From an uncultured Candidatus Saccharibacteria bacterium (GTDB taxonomy: Bacteria; Patescibacteriota; Saccharimonadia; Saccharimonadales; Saccharimonadaceae), in NCBI GenBank assembly GCA_947303945.1, contig CAMYZS010000001.1, forward strand, positions 62,001 through 126,000: a stretch of DNA of 64,000 nucleotides, read 5' to 3'. A program made the position numbers and the translations under genes. A model generated the notes under the pieces. It was not told the DNA's origin. It ran no database searches and saw nothing but the letters and a program-made list of their open reading frames with translations. Below, piece after piece: positions 43,005 through 50,789 of the stretch (positions are counted from its first letter, which is position 1; each line of letters begins with the position of its first letter).

Positions 43005-43694
43005 ATGCAAATAAAGGATAAAAATGAGCTTGCATTTTTCGAGCGCATAAGCAAGTGTATAATATTAGACATACATAGCCGCACTAGGGGTATAAAGAAT
43101 GACGAGTTCTATATCAAAGCATTAACTGATTGTATTTATTCTGCGTATGTAGAGTGTATTAAGGATAAAATTGACATTGAATGTCAAGATTTTGTCCGCG
43201 CAGTGTATTTCTTAAAGGAATTACGTCAAATTGCTAGAATCCTGTTGGACGACTATAACTTTAGGGTTCAAGATAAGAGTGCTCAAATCGCAAAAAGTCT
43301 ATACGGCTTTTCGGAATCTTATTTGATGGAAACCAACGATCCTATATGTAACTATGAAGTATATACCAATCTAGTATCGGCTGCTAAGATGTTTCTAGAC
43401 GACGATTATGCTGAAGACGATTTGAGCAAGAAAATTCCTCGCCTATATCAATGTCTCATTGAGCTGGATGCTAAAGCGGACGCATCAGTGCTATGCTCTC
43501 TCATTCATGATTTCGAGAGAAGAGTTCAGAGAGATTGGCGCGATTTTCTAATGAATAGCTGCAACAAAGTAGATAGTAGAGTAATTGCGCGTCTCTTTCA
43601 TCTTGGTACTTATGCGAGTCTAGACGGATGGGAAAGTAATTTTGGCTACTATGTTGAGACATTCCTAGGATTCAGCTATATCATGAATCATTAG
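43005..43694 (+). CDS. Unknown helical protein in a repeat-bounded cassette
   Basis: A 229-residue soluble protein, mostly helical by appearance (ELAFFERISKCIILDIHSR, DFVRAVYFLKELRQIARIL, SVLCSLIHDFERRVQRDW), with eight or so cysteines spread out and no signal peptide. I do not recognise a family. It has a very strong GGGGAGGTG ribosome binding site, its own promoter and a perfect terminator, and is bounded by 17-bp direct repeats, all unlike the neighbouring genes. This marks it as a recent insertion. Confidence 0.75.
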   Translation: MQIKDKNELAFFERISKCIILDIHSRTRGIKNDEFYIKALTDCIYSAYVECIKDKIDIECQDFVRAVYFLKELRQIARILLDDYNFRVQDKSAQIAKSLYGFSESYLMETNDPICNYEVYTNLVSAAKMFLDDDYAEDDLSKKIPRLYQCLIELDAKADASVLCSLIHDFERRVQRDWRDFLMNSCNKVDSRVIARLFHLGTYASLDGWESNFGYYVETFLGFSYIMNH

Positions 43695-43713
43695 GAGCTT
43701 ATCGCCAAAGAAG

Positions 43714-43739
43714 GTCGCAGCGAGAAGCTGCGACTTTTT
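43714..43739 (+). terminator. Terminator of the cassette gene
   Basis: GTCGCAGC / GCTGCGAC perfect 8-bp stem with a five-base loop and five T. Confidence 0.9.
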
Positions 43740-43761
43740 AATATCTATGCAAACTTATCAT

Positions 43762-43778
43762 GCTCTCGCTATTAACCT
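43762..43778 (+). repeat. 17-bp direct repeat, copy 2
   Basis: Exact copy of 42898-42914. It ends 10 bases before the aspS -10 box, so the inserted block separates smpB from the aspS promoter. Confidence 0.85.
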
Positions 43779-43785
43779 GTAAATA

Positions 43786-43827
43786 TGGTATAATTACCCT
43801 AAAGTATAGCTCGTATGTGCGAGCTAT
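43786..43827 (+). promoter_or_regulatory. aspS promoter and 5'-end hairpin
   Basis: TGG-TATAAT (hexamer 43789-43794) should start RNA near 43801; a perfect 8-bp hairpin ATAGCTCG / CGAGCTAT with a six-base loop (43806-43827) then forms the 5' end. No T run follows, so it is more likely a stability or regulatory element than a terminator. Confidence 0.65.
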
Positions 43828-43857
43828 TATTAATCAAAGATAAATGGAGTAACCTAT

Positions 43858-45627
43858 ATGCGGTCATTAGCAAAAGATCTCACTGTCAAATCTGGTAAAG
43901 TCGAGCTTGCTGGTTGGGTTAATTCCCGTCGCGATCATGGCGGATTAATTTTTATTGATCTCCGCGATCACACTGGTATTATTCAGCTCGTAGTTGATCC
44001 AAATACCGCTAATGCCTTCAAATTAGCCGAATCTCTCCGTGATGAGTTTGTGATTAGCGCCACCGGTACCGTACGTAAGCGTGGCGAAGGGTTGGAAAAC
44101 CCTAATATCCCAACCGGCAACATCGAAGTTGTTGTCGAAAAACTCGAGCTGCTCAACCGTTCCGAGCCGCTTCCTGTTAACACTCACGATGAAGGCGTGG
44201 AGAGTAGTGAAGAGATTCGTCTTAAATACCGTTATTTAGACCTTCGTCGTCCAAGCATGCAAAAACGTCTTGCGCGTCGTGCCAAATATAACAAATTTAT
44301 GCGTGATTATATGGAAGAGCACGAGTTTATTGAGGTAGCTACACCGATCCTTGCTAACTCATCTCCAGAAGGCGCACGTGATTTTCTCGTTCCTTCTCGT
44401 CTTCATCCTGGACAGTTTTATGCGCTTCCGCAGGCTCCGCAGCAATTCAAGCAGCTTTTAATGGTCGGTGGTGTCTCGCGCTATTACCAAATTGCAACTT
44501 GCTTCCGCGATGAGGATCCTCGCGCTGACCGTCTGTATGGCGACTTCTATCAACTCGATCTTGAAATGTCTTTTGTTGACGACGGCGAGACTGTGCGCAA
44601 AACCATGGAGCCGCTTATCGTTAAGTTGGTTACTGAATTTGGCGGCAAAAAACTGCTTACTGACCCAAAGAATATCCCACGTATTCCATACGTTGAGGCT
44701 ATGGAAAAATACGGCACCGATAAACCAGACTTACGCTACGGTATGGAACTAGTTGATCTTACTGATGACCTCAAAAATACCGAATTCGCCGTCTTTGCGA
44801 AGGCCGAGTGTGTCAAGGCGATTTGTGTCAAAAACGGTGCCGATCTTAGCCGTTCCCAGATAGATAACTTTACCGAAAAAGCTCGCAAACTTGGCGCTGG
44901 CGGTTTAGCCTATTTAACATATACTAACGACGGCATTAAATCACCAATCGCCAAATTTCTTAGCGAGAAAGAACTCGATTCTATTACGAAAAAAACTGGC
45001 GCCACAGCCGGCGATGCCGTATTCTTTGGTGCCGATAAGCGCGAAAAGGTAAATAAAATACTTGGTCAACTTCGTATTGATTTTGCGGATCATTTTGAAC
45101 TCAAGAACTCGGATGAGGTCGCCATCTGTTGGGTTGTTGACTTTCCGTTTTACGAATGGGACGACGGCGCCAATAAGCTTGATTTTGGTCATAACCCATT
45201 TTCCATGCCAAAAGGTGGCCTAAAATCGCTTGAATCCGCTAAGACTAATGAAGATAAGCTCGCTATTGTCGCCGATCAATATGACTTAGTTATGAATGGT
45301 TACGAAGTCTGTTCGGGCGCCGTGCGCAATCATAATCCAGAAGTCATGTACAAAGTATTTGATATCCTTGGTTATGATAAGAAATACGTCGAGCAGCGTT
45401 TTGGTGGCATGCTCAACGCTTTTAAGTTTGGTGCCCCACCACATGCTGGTTGCGCCTTTGGTATTGATCGCATTTTTATGATTCTCGAAAATACCGAAAA
45501 TATCCGCGATATTGTCGCATTTCCAAAGAATGGTTCCGGCGTAGATCTTATGATGAATTCACCGTCAACGGTTGATGAATATCAAATTTCTGATTGTCAT
45601 CTTGCCATTGTTGAGCCAGACGAATAG
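43858..45627 (+). CDS. aspS: Aspartyl-tRNA synthetase
   Basis: A 589-residue bacterial-type AspRS (class IIb) charging tRNA-Asp. It has the OB-fold anticodon domain (about 15-105), motif 1 region (YNKFMRDYMEEHEFIEVATP), motif 2 with ATCFRDEDPRADR, the GAD insertion (about 285-415) and motif 3 (APPHAGCAFGIDRIFMIL). In motif 2 the usual PEFTQ after the ADR is GDFYQ here, a local peculiarity. Ends MNSPSTVDEYQISDCHLAIV. It has a TGGAGT ribosome binding site and a hairpin leader. Confidence 0.95.
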   Translation: MRSLAKDLTVKSGKVELAGWVNSRRDHGGLIFIDLRDHTGIIQLVVDPNTANAFKLAESLRDEFVISATGTVRKRGEGLENPNIPTGNIEVVVEKLELLNRSEPLPVNTHDEGVESSEEIRLKYRYLDLRRPSMQKRLARRAKYNKFMRDYMEEHEFIEVATPILANSSPEGARDFLVPSRLHPGQFYALPQAPQQFKQLLMVGGVSRYYQIATCFRDEDPRADRLYGDFYQLDLEMSFVDDGETVRKTMEPLIVKLVTEFGGKKLLTDPKNIPRIPYVEAMEKYGTDKPDLRYGMELVDLTDDLKNTEFAVFAKAECVKAICVKNGADLSRSQIDNFTEKARKLGAGGLAYLTYTNDGIKSPIAKFLSEKELDSITKKTGATAGDAVFFGADKREKVNKILGQLRIDFADHFELKNSDEVAICWVVDFPFYEWDDGANKLDFGHNPFSMPKGGLKSLESAKTNEDKLAIVADQYDLVMNGYEVCSGAVRNHNPEVMYKVFDILGYDKKYVEQRFGGMLNAFKFGAPPHAGCAFGIDRIFMILENTENIRDIVAFPKNGSGVDLMMNSPSTVDEYQISDCHLAIVEPDE

Positions 45628-45632
45628 TCTCG

Positions 45633-45641
45633 TGCTACAAT
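45633..45641 (+). promoter_or_regulatory. Extended -10 of the 45649 gene
   Basis: TGC-TACAAT (hexamer 45636-45641), seven bases before ATG 45649; leaderless. Confidence 0.65.
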
Positions 45642-45648
45642 AATAGAT

Positions 45649-46179
45649 ATGCAGAAAAGAATTAACTACAGTCTCTTGCTTGCCGCATTGATTGTAGTTT
45701 TTTCATCTACAACTATTAATGCTATTAAACTTGACGAGAACCGTATTGGGGCAATTTCTCAAAATTGTTCAATCATTCAGGAACGCCTACGCCGCATCGA
45801 AAGTGCTGGCGTAAAGAGTCGCGTCTATTTAGGCACCCAGTATGAATCGGTCTATTCGGGGCTCATGTCTAATCTTAGTCTTCGCCTTATGCGTAATGGT
45901 GTTGCAAATCAGGATATTGCAGATCAGCAGGCCGCTTTCGGAAGAGAGCGCGAAATATTTCGTAATGATTTTATTAGCTATTCGCAAGAGCTTCAAACTC
46001 TTATTTCGATGGATTGTCGCAATGAGCCAGAAAAATTTTACCAACAACTTGAGCTGACACGTACCAAACGTGCCAATATTGCCGCAAGCATTGACCGCCT
46101 CAACAATATAATCACAAAACATCGTCATTCAATTATGGATATCCGCGATGGTCTTTTAAAGGGCGACAATGAGCGGTGA
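45649..46179 (+). CDS. Exported coiled-coil protein, unknown
   Basis: A 176-residue protein with an N-terminal hydrophobic helix (LLLAALIVVFSSTTINA) that may be a cleaved signal or an anchor, followed by a long alpha-helical, heptad-like region with two cysteines (SQNCSIIQERL, SMDCRNEPEKF). No family recognised. The start is leaderless. It overlaps the next gene by 11 bases, so both are probably expressed together and may form one envelope complex. Confidence 0.7.
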   Translation: MQKRINYSLLLAALIVVFSSTTINAIKLDENRIGAISQNCSIIQERLRRIESAGVKSRVYLGTQYESVYSGLMSNLSLRLMRNGVANQDIADQQAAFGREREIFRNDFISYSQELQTLISMDCRNEPEKFYQQLELTRTKRANIAASIDRLNNIITKHRHSIMDIRDGLLKGDNER

Positions 46180-46534
46180 AGAAGCAGTAGAGAAGAAATT
46201 GGTTCATGGTGGCCGTAACTTAGCTATTCTAGGCTTTGGTGCGGTTCTTATTGCAATAATAACAACTTCTATTAGTCTATACTTTTATAGTAAGGGCGAT
46301 ATCTATATTGATCGCTCGCGCCCTGGCTACATCTCTGAAGATGAGAAGCATAATGATGCCGACGATGAAAAAGAAAGTTATTCCAATGAAGGTATTATTA
46401 CCGAAAAGGCTTTAGATGAGTACTTGCAAGACTTAGATAACGTCTCGGAGCGCATCGAGGCATCACAGAATGATTTTGGCCCAGATCCGCTTTCTGATGA
46501 TAATCTAATGATTACTTCTAATGATGAAGATTAG
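46169..46534 (+). CDS. Small membrane protein with acidic exterior tail, unknown
   Basis: A 121-residue protein: about 15 cytoplasmic residues, one membrane helix (about 18-40, LAILGFGAVLIAIITTSIS), then an acidic, probably disordered exterior tail (DRSRPGYISEDEKHNDADDE). No family recognised. Its start overlaps the end of the preceding gene. It ends four bases into the convergent murC gene. Confidence 0.68.
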   Translation: MSGEEAVEKKLVHGGRNLAILGFGAVLIAIITTSISLYFYSKGDIYIDRSRPGYISEDEKHNDADDEKESYSNEGIITEKALDEYLQDLDNVSERIEASQNDFGPDPLSDDNLMITSNDED

Positions 46535-47751
46535 TTAGCGAAATGCTCGCGTAGCCATCCGTCAGCTGGCCCGGCCGTCATCAGTACGATTAACCAATTA
46601 TCATTATGTAATTGATTAATCCTTTCAATAAGCTCGTCATTAAGGCTAACGATTTCGGTCCGATCCTGCGTTTCGGTTCCTTCAACTAATTCTTCTGGAG
46701 TTAAAATAGCCAAGTCTGGATTTTCACGTGTTAGATATGTTGGGAGCCAAAAGATTTTATCTACACCCACAAAGGCATGTTTATAGGCGTTGCGCACCCT
46801 ATGCTGGCGCGTATTCTGATGCGGCTGATATATAACTGCTAAGCCAGCATAATTATCGCGTGCTTTTAATTCAGTTGCCATTTTTACGGTCGAAGCAATT
46901 TCATTTGGGTGATGTCCATAGTCTGAATAGATACCACTCGCAATTTCTTCAAATCGCCTGCCTGCACCAGGAAATATGTTTAAGGCATCAATTATCTTTT
47001 GGAAATCGAGTTCTGGCTTTATCTTTTCGATAACTTCCAATGCGATACTAGCATCCTGACGCCTTAGTCCGCCCACTAATGTTATGCCGCTATTAGCCGC
47101 TGTATTTTTAACGACATTTTCACTTTGAGACATAAACTTATCAAATGCAGCATGATAGTCTTCAACGGTCGGATAAATGTCTGGATGGTCATAATCAATA
47201 CATGTTATTGCTGTCAGATAAGGATGGTAGGCCAAAAAATTATAATCATATTCATCCGCCTCATAGACGAAGTATTCCGAATCTGGGTCAAATTTTCCGC
47301 CATTACCCCAGCTAATCGTTGTTCCGATTAAGTAGCTAACGGGAATTTCTAGCTGCATCATCGCCCAAACAATCATCGCAGTTGTTGTGGTTTTTCCGTG
47401 AGTACCAGCAACGGCAATCATTTTTAGATTTTTCTGTTTTATTAATTCAGCTAAGAACTCATCGCGTTTCGTGCACCTTATCCCAGCCTTTTGTGCAATT
47501 TGTAACTCGATATGGTCTTTTGGGAGCGCGGAAGTATAAACTAACCAGTCGATGCCATTTTCGTCTATCTTTTTCCGTAAGAAAACGCCATCTTGTTCGC
47601 CGTAACTAACCTCAATCTGCCGACTCTTTAGCTCGTCACTAATTGCTCCTGGCTTTAAATCTGATCCAAATACTGTAAAGCCAGCATCTTGAGCTAGCTC
47701 AGCTAGAGGGCCAATCCCCGTTCCGCTAATACCAGAAAAATATACATTCAT
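46531..47751 (-). CDS. murC: MurC-type Mur ligase
   Basis: A 406-residue Mur ligase, most like UDP-N-acetylmuramate-L-alanine ligase. The N-terminal Rossmann part has FSGISGTGIGPLAELA; the ATP loop is VAGTHGKTTTTAMI (about 113-126); ADEYDYNFLAYHPYLTAIT and DYGHHPNEI are typical of MurC/Mpl. It catalyses the first amino-acid addition in the peptidoglycan stem. It is shorter than normal MurC (about 450-490) and could be Mpl; the GHHPNEI signature is present in both. A TGT-TATACT -10 lies ten bases before the start. Confidence 0.85.
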   Translation of the reverse strand: MNVYFSGISGTGIGPLAELAQDAGFTVFGSDLKPGAISDELKSRQIEVSYGEQDGVFLRKKIDENGIDWLVYTSALPKDHIELQIAQKAGIRCTKRDEFLAELIKQKNLKMIAVAGTHGKTTTTAMIVWAMMQLEIPVSYLIGTTISWGNGGKFDPDSEYFVYEADEYDYNFLAYHPYLTAITCIDYDHPDIYPTVEDYHAAFDKFMSQSENVVKNTAANSGITLVGGLRRQDASIALEVIEKIKPELDFQKIIDALNIFPGAGRRFEEIASGIYSDYGHHPNEIASTVKMATELKARDNYAGLAVIYQPHQNTRQHRVRNAYKHAFVGVDKIFWLPTYLTRENPDLAILTPEELVEGTETQDRTEIVSLNDELIERINQLHNDNWLIVLMTAGPADGWLREHFAN

Positions 47752-47804
47752 AAAGACAGTATAACACCGCCAACACTACTCGCTCACCGTCTTGTATTGA
47801 TTCA

Positions 47805-47813
47805 TGCTATAAT
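47805..47813 (+). promoter_or_regulatory. Extended -10 of the 47824 gene
   Basis: TGC-TATAAT (hexamer 47808-47813), ten bases before ATG 47824; no ribosome binding site. Confidence 0.68.
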
Positions 47814-47823
47814 CTAAACAGCT

Positions 47824-48549
47824 ATGGGTGGAGTGTCGAAAAAGAAGAAGTCTAAAAAGGCTTTATCTAAAATCTTCCACATTAGTACCTGGAAACTTGT
47901 CCTGGTTTTAATTTTGCTAACCTTTTTAGCGGCCACTCTCCTGCGCTTTGACCATATAAAGATGACAGAGATGCGCGATGCTGTGCTGTCTGCTGATTGG
48001 GAAGAAGATACGGGTAAAATTCTCTCGTCTCTCAATGAATTGCGTAGTTTTACATTAAAGCATATTATTTTTAATATTCTCGACGATAATGGTGAACAAT
48101 ATGTTATTTTTGGTACTGGTCCTTTTTATCTAGAGAATCTTTATATTCATGATGCTAAGGAGACTATTGCTAAGCAGCAAGCCGAAATCGAGAAAAATGG
48201 AGTTACCGATGGAAATCCAAATGGAAACATCTTTAAAAAAGTAGCTAAGATTTGCGATAGTAAAGCCCGCACTTATGGATGGCCTTATTACGATAAACGT
48301 TACTTGAGCTGTTATACTACAGAGCTAGCTAAATATCCTTCTTCGGAATCACTTACGACCGACCTGGAAGCTATTCTACCATCTACGGAAGCTTATCGTT
48401 ATGAATTTGCCTCACCTATTTGGTACCCCTGCATATCGGGTATTGTTATTTTGATAGCTGCCATATTGGCTGTCTGGATTATTTGTCGCATCATCTTTTG
48501 GCTAGTTACTACAATCGCGCTTTTCTTACTTAATCGTGGAACGAAATAG
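47824..48549 (+). CDS. Two-anchor membrane protein, unknown
   Basis: A 241-residue protein with a basic N-terminus (KKKKSKKALSK), a membrane helix at about 22-41, an exterior domain of about 150 residues (about 42-195, with KVAKICDSKARTYGWPYYDK) and a long hydrophobic C-terminal region (about 198-235) that may cross twice. No family recognised. It sits alone between murC and the small gene at 48630. Confidence 0.68.
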   Translation: MGGVSKKKKSKKALSKIFHISTWKLVLVLILLTFLAATLLRFDHIKMTEMRDAVLSADWEEDTGKILSSLNELRSFTLKHIIFNILDDNGEQYVIFGTGPFYLENLYIHDAKETIAKQQAEIEKNGVTDGNPNGNIFKKVAKICDSKARTYGWPYYDKRYLSCYTTELAKYPSSESLTTDLEAILPSTEAYRYEFASPIWYPCISGIVILIAAILAVWIICRIIFWLVTTIALFLLNRGTK

Positions 48550-48569
48550 CAAAAACGTCTTTAAACCTC

Positions 48570-48598
48570 TTGACAGTATAAAACAGGGGCCATAAGAT
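48570..48598 (+). promoter_or_regulatory. Promoter of the 48630 gene
   Basis: TTGACA (48570-48575), 17 bases, TAAGAT (48593-48598); a strong promoter with a 25-base leader and a GGAGG ribosome binding site. Confidence 0.85.
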
Positions 48599-48629
48599 TA
48601 GAATATCAACTAACGGAGGAAAGCTAAAA

Positions 48630-48836
48630 ATGGCTTACAAACATACTAACTCAAAGGGCGTTACTTACTATCTTCACAAGTCCGAAGTAACCCTTCGCGG
48701 CGGCAAGCCTCAGACCATCTATTTCTTTACTAAGACCGAGAAGAATGCTAAGGGTACCCCATGTGACCTCCCAGAAGATCGCGAAGTTAATGAAAACCCA
48801 CGTAACGGTTTCTTGACTGTTTCTCGCAAGAAATAA
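48630..48836 (+). CDS. Small basic conserved protein, unknown
   Basis: A 68-residue protein starting MAYKHTNSKGVTYYLHKSEV and ending in NGFLTVSRKK. It has a strong promoter, a GGAGG ribosome binding site and a perfect terminator, and uses frequent codons (GGC, AAG, CGC), all signs of high expression. Composition is like a small ribosomal or nucleic-acid-binding protein, with one Cys. I do not recognise the family; it could be a lineage-specific small abundant protein. Confidence 0.78.
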   Translation: MAYKHTNSKGVTYYLHKSEVTLRGGKPQTIYFFTKTEKNAKGTPCDLPEDREVNENPRNGFLTVSRKK

Positions 48837-48852
48837 TTACATATAAATAACG

Positions 48853-48886
48853 AAATACCGCAACCCTCAGGTTTGCGGTATTTTGA
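48853..48886 (+). terminator. Terminator of the 48630 gene
   Basis: Perfect 11-bp stem AAATACCGCAA / TTGCGGTATTT with a T run. Confidence 0.9.
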
Positions 48887-48902
48887 TGCACGTAATTTAC
48901 AG

Positions 48903-48940
48903 TATGTGGAAAACTATGTGGAAAAATAACATGATAAAAT
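48903..48940 (+). promoter_or_regulatory. Tandem TATGTGGAAAA boxes and -10 before the LexA-like gene
   Basis: TATGTGGAAAA at 48903-48913 and 48915-48925 (12-base period), followed by TGA-TAAAAT (hexamer 48935-48940) six bases before the ATG at 48947. The boxes cover the -35 zone and are identical to the DnaA-like box at 26565-26575. Confidence 0.75.
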
Positions 48941-48946
48941 TAAAAC

Positions 48947-49342
48947 ATGAAGCAGCCAACCAAGAAGCAAAGTGCTTTATTAAAGTTTATTAATCGGTTT
49001 ACTGAAGAGCATGATTACTCTCCATCTTATCGAGAAATTATGCGCGCGCTTAATCTTAATTCTGTATCTGCGGTCGCCGAGCATGTTAATAATTGTGTAG
49101 AAGCTGGCTACTTGAAAAGAATTCCCAATACCCCACGCTCACTCAAAGTTGTCCCGATTAAAGACTATAAAGAGACCAAAAGTCTTTTTCGTCAGAAAAT
49201 TGCCGAGATTGAAGATGAGCTCAATCCTCAATCTGACAAAGATGGGAATGTCGCCCGACTATCGGATGAAAAGCGACGCGGGCTCGAAGATGACGTTATG
49301 ACTCTAAAAGCGGCTGCCAACCTACTCGACCTAAAATTATAG
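48947..49342 (+). CDS. LexA-type DNA-binding domain protein without protease domain
   Basis: A 131-residue protein. Residues 1-65 match the winged-helix DNA-binding domain of LexA (KKQSALLKFINRFTEEHDYS, PSYREIMRALNLNSVSAVAEHVNNCVEAGYLKR). The second half is a charged helical region (FRQKIAEIEDELNPQSDKDG, DDVMTLKAAANLL) with no Ser-Lys protease domain, so it cannot be inactivated by RecA-stimulated self-cleavage. It probably represses or activates a few genes, perhaps itself or the following polysaccharide genes; the target is unknown. Confidence 0.85.
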   Translation: MKQPTKKQSALLKFINRFTEEHDYSPSYREIMRALNLNSVSAVAEHVNNCVEAGYLKRIPNTPRSLKVVPIKDYKETKSLFRQKIAEIEDELNPQSDKDGNVARLSDEKRRGLEDDVMTLKAAANLLDLKL

Positions 49343-49345
49343 AGG

Positions 49346-49354
49346 TGGTATAAT
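49346..49354 (+). promoter_or_regulatory. Extended -10 of the polysaccharide initiating gene
   Basis: TGG-TATAAT (hexamer 49349-49354), seven bases before ATG 49362, just behind the stop of the regulator. Confidence 0.7.
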
Positions 49355-49361
49355 AACCGCA

Positions 49362-50789
49362 ATGAGAAAAGAGCCTGGGTTCGCTTATCGTATATTCTTA
49401 ATTCTCGGCGACGCACTCGCGATTGTCTTTTCTTTTGGATTCTCTTATTACTTTCGTACTCATATTGATTCGCGCCCATATTATTTTACGTCCGAAATTC
49501 GCGATTTTATCATTTCCCAAGCACTTTTATTACCAATATGGCTAATTATTCTTACTAGCCTTGGTCTCTATTCTCGTCGAGTATTATCTCGTCGCGGAGT
49601 TGAGTATTGGCGTCTTTTCTTAGCCTCTATTCTTGGCGTTATGACAATAATTACTTATGATTTTTTTGCTAGCGCCTATGTTACGCGCGGCTCTCTATTC
49701 CCCGTTCGCACTATTGCTATTTATGCAATGATTTTTAACTTTATTATATTAGTTATTACTCGTACGATTATTCGCGTGACGCGTCAATTCTTTTTACGCC
49801 GTAATGTTGGACTTATTCGTACTCTTATTATTGGCAATAGTAATAATACAACTCAACTTCTTCAGGGGATTGCTCCAGATAGTGGCTTTAAGGTTGTCGG
49901 CGTAGTGGCGAGCGATAAGTATGTTCCAGAAGAGTGGAAAAAGCGTCAATATGAAAGTTTAGATACTGCACTCTCGCGCCTGCGTCCGCATGCTATTATT
50001 CATACTGGCTCAAAAAATATTGAAGATGTAAATAAAGCTGCAGTCGAACATCACGCTCTCTATTATTATTCTCCCGCTGAAGATTCAATTATTGTGCAGA
50101 GCGGTAATGTTGAATTCGTAGCGGCAGTTCCAATTATTTTAATCCGCACTACGCCACTGAGTGGTGCCGCAAAGGTTTATAAGCGTATCATGGATATATT
50201 CCTTGGTCTTATTTTAACCGCCATTGCCGCCATTCCAATGTTGATTATCTACATTATCCAAAAGATAATTGATCCAAAAGCTCCAGCGTTTTACAAGGAT
50301 ATCCGTCTTACGCGCTACAATAAGGAGTTTCCACTTTTAAAGTTTCGTAGTATTAAGCAAGAATATTCTGGCTTAACGCCAGAGGAGGCTTTTGAAAAAA
50401 TGGGGCGACCGGAACTGTCTGAAAAATATCGCAAACAGGGTGACTATATTAAAAATGATCCCCGCTACACTAAGTTTGGCGCTTGGCTTCGTCGTACGTC
50501 ATTAGATGAGATTCCGCAATTTCTAAACGTATTTAAGGGCGATATCTCATTAATTGGGCCCCGCGCCCTTCAGCCAGTAGAACTGAAAAACTACGGCGAT
50601 CGTGGGCTTCTGTTATCTGTTAAGTCTGGACTAACTGGTCTTGCGCAAGTTTCTGGTCGTCGCAATATTTCATTCAATGAGCGACGTGCTCTAGATGTTT
50701 ACTATGTTCAGAATTGGTCACCAACCCTTGATGCGCAAATATTCTTTAGGACAATCGCCTCGGTTCTTCACCACGATGGCGCGAAGTAG
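49362..50789 (+). CDS. Polyprenyl glycosylphosphotransferase (WbaP/CpsE-like)
   Basis: A 475-residue enzyme that starts polysaccharide synthesis by moving a sugar phosphate onto undecaprenyl phosphate. Four to five membrane helices (about 10-130), a CoA-binding-like domain (about 150-260) and the catalytic bacterial sugar transferase domain (about 275-475; KRIMDIFLGLI, KDIRLTRYNKEFPLLKFRS, RTSLDEIPQFLNVFKGDISL, GPRALQPVEL, KSGLTGLAQVSGRR). All signature motifs are present. It leads the surface-polysaccharide locus. Its last 44 bases overlap the convergent GT2 gene. Confidence 0.94.
   Translation: MRKEPGFAYRIFLILGDALAIVFSFGFSYYFRTHIDSRPYYFTSEIRDFIISQALLLPIWLIILTSLGLYSRRVLSRRGVEYWRLFLASILGVMTIITYDFFASAYVTRGSLFPVRTIAIYAMIFNFIILVITRTIIRVTRQFFLRRNVGLIRTLIIGNSNNTTQLLQGIAPDSGFKVVGVVASDKYVPEEWKKRQYESLDTALSRLRPHAIIHTGSKNIEDVNKAAVEHHALYYYSPAEDSIIVQSGNVEFVAAVPIILIRTTPLSGAAKVYKRIMDIFLGLILTAIAAIPMLIIYIIQKIIDPKAPAFYKDIRLTRYNKEFPLLKFRSIKQEYSGLTPEEAFEKMGRPELSEKYRKQGDYIKNDPRYTKFGAWLRRTSLDEIPQFLNVFKGDISLIGPRALQPVELKNYGDRGLLLSVKSGLTGLAQVSGRRNISFNERRALDVYYVQNWSPTLDAQIFFRTIASVLHHDGAK

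Noticed and set aside
42480..43860. tmRNA (ssrA) beside smpB
   Set aside because: No tRNA-like ends or tag-peptide reading frame are visible in the gaps; the space is occupied by the repeat-bounded gene.
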